From Streptomyces sp. B21-083 (lineage in GTDB: Bacteria; Actinomycetota; Actinomycetes; Streptomycetales; Streptomycetaceae): a DNA stretch of 64,000 bases. Below, in pieces: positions 52,065 through 61,678 of the stretch. The first letter of the stretch is position 1; each line of letters starts with the position of its first letter. The stretch lies in assembly GCF_036898825.1 (NCBI RefSeq), contig NZ_JARUND010000001.1:4092001-4156000 (forward strand), written 5' to 3'. A program made the position numbers and the translations under genes. The notes beneath the pieces are model-generated. The model had not been told where the DNA came from and searched no databases. It saw only the letters and a list, made by a program, of their open reading frames with translations.

Positions 52065-55000
52065 GTGCGTCACAGACCCAGGGTTTTTCAGAACCCCCGG
52101 CCAGGACGTGTCCACCGGCCCCGTCGCCACTACCGTTCCCGTCGACTGCGGCAGACAGCCCTCGTCACACTGATGGCCCTGGCAGCCGAGACCGCTCTGG
52201 TCGCGGGCAGCAGCGGGCTGGCGTTCGCCAGCGACGCGACGGGCGCGACGGCGAAGGCGAAGGCGTCCGCCGGGAAGGCCCTTGGGCCCGCCCAGGTGCA
52301 GGACGAGGCCTCCGCCATGCTGATGGCCCGGCTCCAGCACCGGAAGATAGAGATCCTGTCCGACCGTACGACGGACTCGTCGACGTTCGCACTGGCGAGC
52401 GGGGAACTGCAGACGCAGGCGTACGCCGGGCCGGTTCGGACGAAGGTGGACGGCGTCTGGAAGAACATCGACACCTCGCTCTCCGACACCGGCGCCGATC
52501 TCACGCCCGCTGCCGCGCCCGCCGATGTGGCCGTCTCCGACGGCGGGGACACGCACCTGGCGTCGGTGAGCAAGGGCAAGCAGTCCTTCGGCCTCGGCTG
52601 GGCGGCCAAGCTGCCCACGCCGTCCGTGAAGGCCAACACCGCGTCCTACGCGCTCGGCAGCGGCCAGACCCTGTCGGTCAGCGCGCTCGCGCAGGGCTTC
52701 TCCGAGAACATCCGGCTGGCCCGCAAGCCCGCCGACGGGGCGGTCACCTACCGCATCCCGATGAACCTGGCCGGGCTGAAGCTGTCCCGCGCCGCCTCCG
52801 GGCACCTGCTGCTGAACGACACCAGCGGCAAGCTGGTCGCCGAGGCGCCCGCGCCGATGATGTGGGACGCCAGCCTGGACAAGGCCTCCGGTGAGTCCGC
52901 GCACCAGGAGCAGGTGGCGACGAAGGTCGAGACGGCCGCCGACGGCAGCCAGACCCTCGTCCTGACCCCGGACACGTCCTTCCTGGCCACCGCGACCTAC
53001 CCGGTGACCGTCGACCCCACCACCACCCTCGCCGTCACCACCGACACCTGGGTGCAGAACCCCGACTACCCCGACTCCCAGATCAGCTCGGAGGAGCTGA
53101 AGTCGGGGACGTACGACGGCGGGAGCGACACCGCGCGCTCGTATCTGAAGTTCGACGTGTCGAAGTTCGTGGGCAAGCACATCACCGCCGCGAACCTGTC
53201 GCTGTACAACTACTACTCGGCCACGTGCTCGACCTCAGGTCCGGCCACGCTCGCCAAGCGGGTCACCTCCACCTGGACCTCCTCCGCGATCACCTGGGGT
53301 GCGCAGCCGACCACCACGACGACCGGTGACGCCTCCAACACCGGGCACTGGGGCTTCGACTCGACCTGCGCGGCGAACTGGTCGAACTGGAACCTCCAGG
53401 CGATCACCCAGGCGTGGGCGGACGGTTCGACCAACCAGGGCGTCCAGATCGCGGGCGCGTCCGAGACGGACTCCACCACCTGGCGGCGCTTCCGCTCGGC
53501 GAACTACTCGACGTCCGGGTATGCGCCGAAACTGTCGGTGACCTACAACTCGTACCCGGCGGTGCCGGCGAGCACGGCCATCACGCCCTCGCAGGTCAAC
53601 GCCTACAACGGCAAGCGGTACGTCACCTCGCTCACCCCGACGCTCTCGTCGAAGGTGACGGACGCGGACGGGGCCAACGCCCAGGCGCAGTACGAGATCA
53701 CGCCGGATCCGGTGTATGCCGACACCACGTACACGAACACCGGGTACGGCACGACGGTGGCCTCCGGTTCCACTTCGACCCGGGCCATTCCGTCCGCCTC
53801 GGCCTTCCCCGCGGGCAGCCATCTGCGCTACCGGGTACGGGCGTACGACGGTACGGACTTCGGTGCCTGGTCCGGTTACACGACGTTCGTGCTGAACACG
53901 GCCAAGCCGGCCGCGCCGACCGTCACCTGTGACACGTACACGCAGAACGGTTGGACCGCCAAGGCCTCCGCGGCCGTGAACTGCACCCTGTCCACCGCCG
54001 CCACCGACGGAGCCGGCTTCCAGTGGGGCCTGGACGACGCGTCCATGCCGAACAAGAAGCTCGACACCACCAACGGCACCGGCGGCGACGCCCAGACCGT
54101 CAGCATCAACCCGGCCAACGGCTGGCACACGCTGTACGCGCGCACCATCGACTCCGGCGGCAACCTCTCCACCGCCACCACCTCCTACAGCTTCGGCGTC
54201 GGTACGGACGGCGCCGCGATCCTGTCCCCGCGGGAAGACACCACCACCGCGCGACGGCTCACCCTCAATGCCAGGGGTCTGACCTCGTACACCGGTGTGA
54301 CCTGGCAGTACCGGCGGGGCGAGACAGACACCTGGCACACCGTGCCCGTCGCTGACGTGACCGCCTCCGGTTCCGCCGTCTCCGCCTGGCCCGTCGCCGT
54401 CAGCGGCGGTACCACCACCAGCCTGGTGTGGAACACCGTCGCCAGCCTCACCGAGGACGGCGTCATCCAGTTGCGCGCCGCCTTCACCGACGGCACCACC
54501 ACCGGCTACTCGCAGACCGTCGACAGCACCCTGGACCGCGACGCGGGCACCGCGCCGAGCGCCGAGGTCGGGCCGGGCACGGTCAACGAACTCACGGGTG
54601 ACTACACGCTGAACGCCACCGACGCCGCGGCGTTCGCGGCCGACGTGGAGCGCACCTTCTCCTCGCGTGCGAACAGCAACGACTCCGAAGGCCAGGCCCA
54701 GATCTTCGGGCCTGGCTGGACTTCGTCCGTCTCGGCCGAGTCGAGCGAGTACACCCAGATCCGCAAGACCTCCGCCGCCTCCGTAGAACTGCTGTCCGGC
54801 GACGGCAGCTCGGTCGCCTTCACCGCGACGTCGAACGGCGGCTGGCAGCCGCAGGCCGACGACGCCGACCTGACGCTGACAGGCAGCCTGACCGGTACGG
54901 CGTTCACGCTGAACGACACCGACGCCGACACCACGGTGTTCACCAAGGCGGCCGCCGCGGCGACGACCTGGACGCTGTCCTCCTCCGCCACGGCGGTCGA

Positions 55001-58000
55001 CAACAGCACCGTCACGGTCACCTCCGAGACGGTCACCTCGGGCAGCAGCACGCTGGCCCGTCCGAAGTACGTGATCTCCCCGACCGGCGCCGTCACCGCG
55101 GCCACCTGCCAGGCAAACCCGGCCACCAAGGGCTGCCGCGTCCTGGAGTTCGTCTACGCGACCTCCACCACGGCCACTTCCGGCGCGGTCGGCGACTACA
55201 CCGGCCAGGTCAAGGCGCTCAAGCTGTGGGCCACCAGCCCCGGCGGCTCCGCCTCGACCGCCGAGACGGTCGAGTCCTACGCGTACGACAGCTCCGGGCG
55301 GCTCGCCCAGGCCTGGGACCCGCGCATCAGCCCCGCGCTGAAGACGGCGTACACCTACGACACCGACGGCCGCGTCGCCACGTACACCCCGCCCGGCGAG
55401 TTGCCCTGGACGTTCACCTACGGCAAGGCCGGGTCGGCCCTGACCTCGGGTACGGGCATGCTGCTGAAGGCCTCCCGCCCGGCACTCGTCACGGGCTCCG
55501 CGAGCACCACGTCCGGCACGGCGGCCACCACCGTCGTCTACGACGTGCCGCTCTCCGGCACCACCGCCCCGCACCAGATGGACGCCACGACCACGGCGAC
55601 CTGGGCTCAGGCCGAGGCACCGACCGACGCGACCGCGATCTTCCCGGCGGACTCCGTCCCCACCTCCAGCACCGGCAGCGACCTGACCGCCACCTCGTAC
55701 GGCCGGGCCACTGTCACCTACATCGACGCGAACGGGGAGGAGACCAACTCCGCGAGCCCCGGCGGCGGCATCACCACCACCGAGCGCGACGTGTTCGGCA
55801 ACACCACCGCACAGCTCACCGCCGCCAACCGCGCGCTGGCGCTGAGCAGTTCGTCCGACGAGCTGACCGAGCTGGGCCTGGACGTCCTGTCCACGGCCGA
55901 CCGCGCCCAGCAGCTGGCCACCGTCTCGGAGTACTCGGCCGACGGCACACGCGTCACCGACATCTACGGGCCGCTGCACCAGGTCACCCTCGCCCACACA
56001 CTGACCGGCTCCACCAGCGAGTCCACCCAGCCCGCCGGCTCGGTGGTCCCCGCCCGCAGCCACACCGCGCTCACCTACGACGCCAACCGTCCCGGTGACG
56101 CCGCGGTCTCCGGTCTGCTCACCTCCAAGGTGACGGGCGCGGCGCTCCCGGGCTACGCCACCGACGCCGACACCAGCACGGTGACCTACACCTACGACTG
56201 GGCGACGGGGCAGCAGAAGTCCGCCACGGGCGGCACGAGCACCGACGTCGTCGCCACCTACGACAGCGTCGGCCGGGTGGCGAGCACCCGCACCGCGGGC
56301 TCCTCCGGCTCGGACGCGGACACGCTGAACAGCACGTACTACAGCGCGTCCGCCACGGGCACCTGCGCCTCCACGGAGTGGGACGGCCTGCTGTGCCGGA
56401 CCGCTCCCGCGTCGTCGATCAGCGGCGGCGGCAGCAATCCGTCCGACGCCGTCACCACGGTCTACACGTACGGCCGCTGGGGCCAGGTCGCGACCAAGGC
56501 CGAGACCGCGAACGGCGTCACCCGTACGACCACCACCACGGTGGACTCGGCGGGCCGCGGCACCGGAACAGCGATCACCGGCGGCACGGGCACGGCCACA
56601 CCGGCCACCACGACGGCCTACGACCAGGACACCGGTCAGGTCGCCACCCAGTCGTCCAACGGCCAGACCGTCACCTACGGCTACGACGACCTGGGCCGTC
56701 AGATCTCCTACGCCGACGGCTCGGGCAACACCACGACCACCTCGTACGACGTCCTGGACCGCCCGGTCACGCGCGGTGACTCGGCACCGTCCACGGTGAC
56801 GTACGCCTACAACACCGTGGGAACCATCGGCACCGTGACCGACTCGGTGGCGGGCGCCTTCTCCGGCACCTACGACGCCGACGGCACCCTGACCTCCGAG
56901 ACCCTGCCCGGCGGTTACACGCTGACCGTGGGCACGGACCCGGCGGGGCAGGTGACGGGCCGTTCCTACACCAAGTCCGACGGCACCACGGTCTCCTCCG
57001 ACACCGCCGACTACACGGTCGACGGCCGCCGGGCCGACCACACGCAGACCGACGGCACCAGCGTCCGGTCCGCCTACACCTACGACACTGCCGGCCGCCT
57101 CACCCAGGCCGCCGATTCCACCACGAACGGCTGCACGACCCGCGCGTACACCTTCGACGCGAGCAGCAACCGCACGGCGCTGACGACCACGTCCGACGAC
57201 TGCGACAGCAGCACCGCCGACGCCACCACGGCCACCGCGTCGTACACCTACGACACGGCCGACCGTCTGGTGAACAGCGGTTACGTCTACGACGCCTTCG
57301 GCCGCACCACCACCAGCGGCAGCACGGCGCTGGCCTACTACACCAACGACCGGGTCGCCACCGAGACCCTCGGCACCAGCCGCAACACCTGGGCCCTGGA
57401 CGCCGCCGGACGCCTCGCCGTCCAGAACGCCCAGACCCAGGCCACCGGCGGCACCTGGACCACCGGCTCCACCACGACCAGCCACTACGCCGACCCGTCG
57501 GACAGCCCCTCCTGGAGCGTGAGCGGCGGCACGGTCGCCCGATACGTGCATGACCTCACCGGGGGGCTCGCCGCTACGACCACGGCGTCCGGCGCGGTCG
57601 TCCTCCAACTGTCCGACCTGCACGGCGACATCACCGTGCAGCAGCCGCTGGACACCACGGTGGCCACCACCGTGCGCCACTACGACGAGTACGGCAACGT
57701 GCTCGCCGACTCCACGGACGGCACCGGTTACGACTGGCTGGGCGCCCACCAGCGCTCGGGCAACATGCTCAGCGGCTACACCCTCATGGGCCTGCGGCTC
57801 TACGACCCCACGACCGGTCGTTTCCTGAGCCGGGACGCCCTCTACGGCGGCAACTCCAACGCCTACGACTACTGCTCCGGCAATCCGGTCACCTGCCTCG
57901 ACCTCTCCGGTCTCAGCAAGCACAACTACAACAAGCACGGCTGGCACTGGTGGGGCTACGAGATGGACATGACCAACCACCGGGGGTGGGTCGTGGTCAA

Positions 58001-58223
58001 CCGGTTCAACGAGCACGCCGCGGGAACCGCCCTGGTCGCCGCCATGATCGGCGCCTACGCTTGGGCGACGGGTGTGGGAGCGCTGGCAGCCGCGCTCGGT
58101 GCGGTCTTCGCCGCCTACTACTGGTACATGAGTGCCAGGATGCAGTCGGTGCTGTACGCCAATCCTCACCGGGGAGTGAAGCTCAAGATCGTCTTCGGCT
58201 ACCCCAGCATCAGCAGGGAGTGA
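52065..58223 (+). CDS. Secreted RHS/YD-repeat protein with hydrophobic C-terminal tip (copy B)
   Basis: 2052 residues; GTG 52065 is 9 nt from GGAGG, GTG 52059 only 3 nt. Basic stretch plus hydrophobic core (TALVTLMALAAETALVAGSS) is a signal peptide. DNRLRE region at ~325-490; beta-sandwich modules to ~830; RHS entry module (ELTGDYTLNATDAAAF, VERTFSSRANSN, IFGPGWTSS); YD repeats from ~1065 (YAYDSSGRL, YTYDTDGRV, YGYDDLGRQ); core end YTLMGLRLYDPTTGRFLSRD...NAYDYCSGNPVTCLDLSGL at ~1900-1950. After GLS a ~104-residue tip (HGWHWWGYEMDM...) has two adjacent hydrophobic helices (GTALVAAMIGAYAWATGVGA, ALGAVFAAYYWYM). Inferred polymorphic toxin with a membrane-active tip. Confidence 0.9.
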   Translation: MRHRPRVFQNPRPGRVHRPRRHYRSRRLRQTALVTLMALAAETALVAGSSGLAFASDATGATAKAKASAGKALGPAQVQDEASAMLMARLQHRKIEILSDRTTDSSTFALASGELQTQAYAGPVRTKVDGVWKNIDTSLSDTGADLTPAAAPADVAVSDGGDTHLASVSKGKQSFGLGWAAKLPTPSVKANTASYALGSGQTLSVSALAQGFSENIRLARKPADGAVTYRIPMNLAGLKLSRAASGHLLLNDTSGKLVAEAPAPMMWDASLDKASGESAHQEQVATKVETAADGSQTLVLTPDTSFLATATYPVTVDPTTTLAVTTDTWVQNPDYPDSQISSEELKSGTYDGGSDTARSYLKFDVSKFVGKHITAANLSLYNYYSATCSTSGPATLAKRVTSTWTSSAITWGAQPTTTTTGDASNTGHWGFDSTCAANWSNWNLQAITQAWADGSTNQGVQIAGASETDSTTWRRFRSANYSTSGYAPKLSVTYNSYPAVPASTAITPSQVNAYNGKRYVTSLTPTLSSKVTDADGANAQAQYEITPDPVYADTTYTNTGYGTTVASGSTSTRAIPSASAFPAGSHLRYRVRAYDGTDFGAWSGYTTFVLNTAKPAAPTVTCDTYTQNGWTAKASAAVNCTLSTAATDGAGFQWGLDDASMPNKKLDTTNGTGGDAQTVSINPANGWHTLYARTIDSGGNLSTATTSYSFGVGTDGAAILSPREDTTTARRLTLNARGLTSYTGVTWQYRRGETDTWHTVPVADVTASGSAVSAWPVAVSGGTTTSLVWNTVASLTEDGVIQLRAAFTDGTTTGYSQTVDSTLDRDAGTAPSAEVGPGTVNELTGDYTLNATDAAAFAADVERTFSSRANSNDSEGQAQIFGPGWTSSVSAESSEYTQIRKTSAASVELLSGDGSSVAFTATSNGGWQPQADDADLTLTGSLTGTAFTLNDTDADTTVFTKAAAAATTWTLSSSATAVDNSTVTVTSETVTSGSSTLARPKYVISPTGAVTAATCQANPATKGCRVLEFVYATSTTATSGAVGDYTGQVKALKLWATSPGGSASTAETVESYAYDSSGRLAQAWDPRISPALKTAYTYDTDGRVATYTPPGELPWTFTYGKAGSALTSGTGMLLKASRPALVTGSASTTSGTAATTVVYDVPLSGTTAPHQMDATTTATWAQAEAPTDATAIFPADSVPTSSTGSDLTATSYGRATVTYIDANGEETNSASPGGGITTTERDVFGNTTAQLTAANRALALSSSSDELTELGLDVLSTADRAQQLATVSEYSADGTRVTDIYGPLHQVTLAHTLTGSTSESTQPAGSVVPARSHTALTYDANRPGDAAVSGLLTSKVTGAALPGYATDADTSTVTYTYDWATGQQKSATGGTSTDVVATYDSVGRVASTRTAGSSGSDADTLNSTYYSASATGTCASTEWDGLLCRTAPASSISGGGSNPSDAVTTVYTYGRWGQVATKAETANGVTRTTTTTVDSAGRGTGTAITGGTGTATPATTTAYDQDTGQVATQSSNGQTVTYGYDDLGRQISYADGSGNTTTTSYDVLDRPVTRGDSAPSTVTYAYNTVGTIGTVTDSVAGAFSGTYDADGTLTSETLPGGYTLTVGTDPAGQVTGRSYTKSDGTTVSSDTADYTVDGRRADHTQTDGTSVRSAYTYDTAGRLTQAADSTTNGCTTRAYTFDASSNRTALTTTSDDCDSSTADATTATASYTYDTADRLVNSGYVYDAFGRTTTSGSTALAYYTNDRVATETLGTSRNTWALDAAGRLAVQNAQTQATGGTWTTGSTTTSHYADPSDSPSWSVSGGTVARYVHDLTGGLAATTTASGAVVLQLSDLHGDITVQQPLDTTVATTVRHYDEYGNVLADSTDGTGYDWLGAHQRSGNMLSGYTLMGLRLYDPTTGRFLSRDALYGGNSNAYDYCSGNPVTCLDLSGLSKHNYNKHGWHWWGYEMDMTNHRGWVVVNRFNEHAAGTALVAAMIGAYAWATGVGALAAALGAVFAAYYWYMSARMQSVLYANPHRGVKLKIVFGYPSISRE

Positions 58224-58225
58224 AC

Positions 58226-58516
58226 GTGAACAGGGTTGTGGACTACACCGCCTTCGCGCTGGGCTGCGTGCTCACGCTGACGGGGCTGGTCTCCGTCCTC
58301 TCCGGCCGGGCACCGTCCTGGCTGCGACACGTCGACCGGCCCCGGCTGTTCGGCGTGTGGGCAATGTGCCTCGGCCTCTTCTGCGTCACCCAGCTGCCGG
58401 TGCTGCGCGACGAGGTGGTCCGCCTCGGCTCGGCAGCGGTGGACGCCCGCGTCGCGTTGCTGCTCGTGTCGGCGGCGGCGCTGCTGCTGGGGCTGCGGAG
58501 GACACGAGGTCAGTAG
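58226..58516 (+). CDS. Small membrane protein, putative immunity partner of the RHS tip
   Basis: 96 residues from GTG 58226, 2 nt after the RHS stop, with CAGGGAG overlapping the RHS end as ribosome site. Three hydrophobic segments: YTAFALGCVLTLTGLVSVLS, LFGVWAMCLGLFCVTQL and VALLLVSAAALLLGL. No known domain recognised. Tight linkage, small size and membrane topology opposite a hydrophobic toxin tip fit an immunity protein, by analogy with RHS/CDI systems. Could also be a DUF-type membrane protein with no such role. The transcript ends at the hairpin 58519-58554. Confidence 0.75.
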   Translation: MNRVVDYTAFALGCVLTLTGLVSVLSGRAPSWLRHVDRPRLFGVWAMCLGLFCVTQLPVLRDEVVRLGSAAVDARVALLLVSAAALLLGLRRTRGQ

Positions 58517-58518
58517 TG

Positions 58519-58554
58519 GCTGTGGGCGGACGCCGGCCGGCCTCCGCCCACAGC
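58519..58554. terminator. Hairpin terminator of the RHS operon
   Basis: 12-bp stem GCTGTGGGCGGA / TCCGCCCACAGC, 3 bp after the last stop codon. Also stands between convergent transcription units. Confidence 0.85.
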
Positions 58555-58609
58555 GGTTCTCTCGGTATCCAGGGCGTCTTCCCGGTTGGGGAGGCGCCCT
58601 TCCGTCCGG

Positions 58610-59029
58610 TCAGCCCGCCGCCGGTGGTGCGGCATGCAGCTGGCGTACCAGCTGCGGGGTGAGGAGTTCGCCCGCGCGGTCGGCGAGGACGGCCATCTCG
58701 TAGCCGACCAGGCCCACGTCGCAGCCCTCGGCGGCCAGGACGCCCAGGCAGCTGCCGTCGCGGATGCGGCCGACCATGAGGAAGCCGCCGAGCATTTCGA
58801 TCATGACGAGCTTCATGCCCCGGAAGCCGTGTGTCGTCGCCGCGTTCTGGGCGAGGCTGGTGATGCCGGAGACGACGGCGGCGAGGTGGTCGGCGCGGTC
58901 TCGGCCGAGGTTGTCGGAGGCGGCCATGAGGAGGCCGTCGGAGGAGACGGCGACCGCGTCGGTGACGCCGTCGGCGGTGCGGACGAACTCCGAGACGAGC
59001 CAGCCGAAACTCTGGACGGCGGTGGTCAC
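58610..59029 (-). CDS. Roadblock/LC7-domain protein (CvnB-type)
   Basis: 139 residues from GTG 59029, overlapping the kinase stop by 4 nt (GTGA). Roadblock fold: SFGWLVSEFVRTADGVTDAVAVSSDGLLMAASDNLGRDRADHLAAVVSGITSLAQNAATTHGFRGMKLVMIEMLGGFLMVGRIRDGSCLGVLAAEGCDVGLVGYEMAVL. In conservons this protein links the kinase CvnA to the GTPase CvnD. Here the usual DUF742 and GTPase genes are missing: the stop is followed by the RHS terminator. Confidence 0.92.
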   Translation of the reverse strand: MTTAVQSFGWLVSEFVRTADGVTDAVAVSSDGLLMAASDNLGRDRADHLAAVVSGITSLAQNAATTHGFRGMKLVMIEMLGGFLMVGRIRDGSCLGVLAAEGCDVGLVGYEMAVLADRAGELLTPQLVRQLHAAPPAAG

Positions 59030-61251
59030 GATGACGCTCCTTGGGTGCTTCGGGGTGTGCTTCGGGCCTCGGCGCGGGCGACACCTGCTCGGAAGCCGTT
59101 GAGCAGGGAGGAGACAGCGGGACGTGCGGTGGGCGGGGTCGGCGGCCCCGACGGGGGTGCGGACGGGGGTGCCGCGAGGATCTGCTGGGTCTGTGCGGGG
59201 GCGAGCAGGCGGCCGGGCAGGACGAGGAGTGCGGACAGGCCGCCGCCCGGGGTGTCGAAGAGGTGGACCTTCGTGCCGTCGCCGAGGCGGTCGGTGAGCC
59301 GGCCGACGACGAGATGGCCGAGGAAGCGGGTGGGGGCGGCGAGGAAGGCGTCCTCGCCGGAGCCGGAGAGGCGTTCGCCCGCGCGTTCCTTGTCGGTCGC
59401 GGACATCCCGACGCCGTGGTCGACGACGGCGAAGCTGTACGTGTCGTCGTCGGTGTCGTACCAGCCGTGCACCTCGACCCGCTCGTTCGGCGGCGAGAAC
59501 GTCAGCCCGTTCTCGATGAGTTCGGCGAGGAGATGGGCGACATCGGCAACGGCGTGGCCTCGGACGCGCACCGGTTCCACGGCCGCGATCAGGACCCTCC
59601 GGTACTGCTCCACCTCGGCGACGGCCGACTGGACGACTTCCAGGCCGTCGGCGGGCGCCGCCGTGGCCCGGGGCGGATTCTGTCCGGCCAGGACCAGCAG
59701 GCTTTCGGCGTTGCGCCGCATCCGGGTGGCGAGGTGGTCGAGTTCGAAGAGCTCGGCGAGGGCGTCCGGGTCGAGTTCCTGCCGTTCCAGGCGCGTGATG
59801 AGACCGAGCTGCCGGCGTACGAGATTCTGGTTGCGGCGGCCGAGGTTGGCGAGCGACTCGGTGGTGTTGCGGCGCAGGCCGGCCTGCTGGGCGGCCAGTT
59901 GGAGGGCGGTGTGTTCCACCAGGCGCAGTGACTCCGCGACTTCGGTGATCTCCGCCGCGCCGCCCAGTGCTCGCGCCTCGGGGAACTCCACCTGGTCCTG
60001 CGGTGACTGCTGGATCCGGGCGACCGTCGCGGGCAGCCGGTGCCGGGCCACGTCGTGGGCCGCCTCGGCGAGGGCGCCGAGCGGGCGGGTGAGGGAACGC
60101 GAGGCGAAAGCGGCGAGGCCCGCCACGAGGGCGGCCATGAGCGTGCCCGCCAGGAGGTAAGCGGCGAGGGCGAGTTCGGCGTCGTGACTGAGGCGGTCGG
60201 CCCGGTCCCGTACGTCGTCACCGACCGACTGCTGGACGGCGTACAGATCGTCTACGAGCACGGTCATCCCGTCCCACCAGGTGCCGGCGTCGACGCGCAG
60301 CGCGGAGCCGTCGGCGGCGCCCTCCGCCCGGGTCTCGTAGGTGGTGGCGCGTTCGGCGTCCTCCGTGGCGAACGCGTGCTTCAGGGCGGTGAGTTGGGGC
60401 GCGGTCGCGACCTCCCGGAAGCGGGCGAGGGCGGCGACACGGGCCGCGCGCACCTCCGTGAAGGTGAGGTACTCGCGGCCGTGGAAGGCACCCTCGGCGA
60501 ACACGCCGTTGAGGAGGCCTCGTTCGAGGGCGACGGACTCCTTGGCGGTGGCCAGTTCCCGCAACGCGTCCAGCCCGTCCCGCAGTTGGCGGTCGGCGCT
60601 GGAGGCGGTGTCCGCCACCGGGTCGACGTCGTTGAGGGCGTCCACGGCGGCGGTGTAGAAGGTGAGGGTGGCGGTGCGGTCGGCGGTGGCCTTTCCCCCG
60701 GCCGCTCTGTCGGCGGCGGCTCGGACGGCGGCGAGGCGGCGCAGGTACCGCTGGATGACGTTCTGCACCGCCTGTTCGGGGCGCATCGCGCGCAGCGCCG
60801 TGTCGACCCGTCCGCGAGTGGCGGTGAGTTGTGTGCGGTAGCTCTTCTCGCCGCCCAACAGGCCGTTCGTCAGGCCGCGTTCACGCTGCAGCTGGTGCAC
60901 CAGCGCCTGGACGCGCAGGCTGAGGCCGACCTCGTCCCGGGTGGTCCGGGCATCGCCGAGCGCCTCCGCGCGGCCGTACACGGCCAGTCCGGCGACCGTC
61001 AGCAGCAGGCAGATCGGGACGGTGATGACCACCGCCACCCGGCCCCGGATGCTGCGCCAGCCGGGCAGCGGACGGCGGCCGGGAGTCGTTCGGCCACGGT
61101 GACGTTGTCCCGAACCCGCACGGGAACCGGCTTTCCCGGAAGGGCCGTTGCCGACTACGCCGAGCCTGCCAGGCCGGACGGAACCGCCAAACCGCCTGCC
61201 AAGCCTGTCGAGCACCTCGAACAGCGGCCGAAATGGCGTCCACACCCTCAT
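59026..61251 (-). CDS. Nitrate/nitrite-sensor-like histidine kinase (CvnA-type)
   Basis: 741 residues from ATG 61251. Long basic N-tail; TM1 at ~70-92 (VAVVITVPICLLLTVAGLAVYG); extracellular NIT domain (~95-340: VHQLQRERGLTNGLLGG..., LERGLLNGVFAEGAFHGREYLTF); TM2 (LAAYLLAGTLMAALVAGLAAF); HAMP; dimerisation helices with ELDHLATRMRRNAESLLVLAG; HATPase_c with N-box LLAELIENGLTFSPP and G1 VVDHGVGMS. The C-terminus is Pro/Ala-rich. Conservon-type sensor kinase, translationally coupled to the roadblock gene. Confidence 0.93.
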   Translation of the reverse strand: MRVWTPFRPLFEVLDRLGRRFGGSVRPGRLGVVGNGPSGKAGSRAGSGQRHRGRTTPGRRPLPGWRSIRGRVAVVITVPICLLLTVAGLAVYGRAEALGDARTTRDEVGLSLRVQALVHQLQRERGLTNGLLGGEKSYRTQLTATRGRVDTALRAMRPEQAVQNVIQRYLRRLAAVRAAADRAAGGKATADRTATLTFYTAAVDALNDVDPVADTASSADRQLRDGLDALRELATAKESVALERGLLNGVFAEGAFHGREYLTFTEVRAARVAALARFREVATAPQLTALKHAFATEDAERATTYETRAEGAADGSALRVDAGTWWDGMTVLVDDLYAVQQSVGDDVRDRADRLSHDAELALAAYLLAGTLMAALVAGLAAFASRSLTRPLGALAEAAHDVARHRLPATVARIQQSPQDQVEFPEARALGGAAEITEVAESLRLVEHTALQLAAQQAGLRRNTTESLANLGRRNQNLVRRQLGLITRLERQELDPDALAELFELDHLATRMRRNAESLLVLAGQNPPRATAAPADGLEVVQSAVAEVEQYRRVLIAAVEPVRVRGHAVADVAHLLAELIENGLTFSPPNERVEVHGWYDTDDDTYSFAVVDHGVGMSATDKERAGERLSGSGEDAFLAAPTRFLGHLVVGRLTDRLGDGTKVHLFDTPGGGLSALLVLPGRLLAPAQTQQILAAPPSAPPSGPPTPPTARPAVSSLLNGFRAGVARAEARSTPRSTQGASS

Positions 61252-61610
61252 GTCACGACGCTAGTGCGACTGCGGCGACTGCCGGTTTCCAACCTGTAAG
61301 AGTCCGTGCGGAGTTGAATTGCGCCGCCCTCACACCGCAGGCCGGAGAAACGTGCCGGGGCGGGGCGGAGCCGAGGACACAGTCGGGTGTTCCCGCGTCA
61401 TCGGTATCCCCCGGTCACCCCAGCTCATCACGGCCGGGGCGTACATCGAGAGGCAACCGGCTTCCTCGTCCGGCGCAACGCCATCCTGCAGGCCGACACT
61501 GTGGCCAACGGCGGGCGGGCGCACGACCGGGTCTGGAAGGTCTTCGCCCACCGGGGCACGGCTGACGGACAGGGCCGACGGACAGGGCTGACCGACTCGG
61601 TCAGCAGCAG
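61252..61610. other. Intergenic region between kinase and mannanase genes
   Basis: About 360 bp holding the kinase promoter. Short plus-strand frames (for example 61387-61707, with ILQADTVANGGRAHDRVWKV) look like decayed coding sequence, but I recognise no family and see no ribosome site. Confidence 0.4.
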
Positions 61611-61652
61611 GCCGGAGGGCGGCGTTCCGGTGACGGAACGCCGCCCTCCGGC
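61611..61652 (-). terminator. Hairpin terminator of the mannanase gene
   Basis: Perfect 19-bp stem (61611-61629 with 61634-61652), loop GTGA, 27 bp beyond the stop at 61679. Confidence 0.93.
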
Positions 61653-61678
61653 GATCGGTGCTGATCAGGCAGAGTCGA

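Noticed and set aside
53235..58169. A 1644-codon open frame on the minus strand opposite RHS copy B
   Set aside because: Mirror of the high-GC YD-repeat gene; Gly/Val/Arg-rich with no domain, while the plus strand has signal peptide, YD repeats and RHS core.
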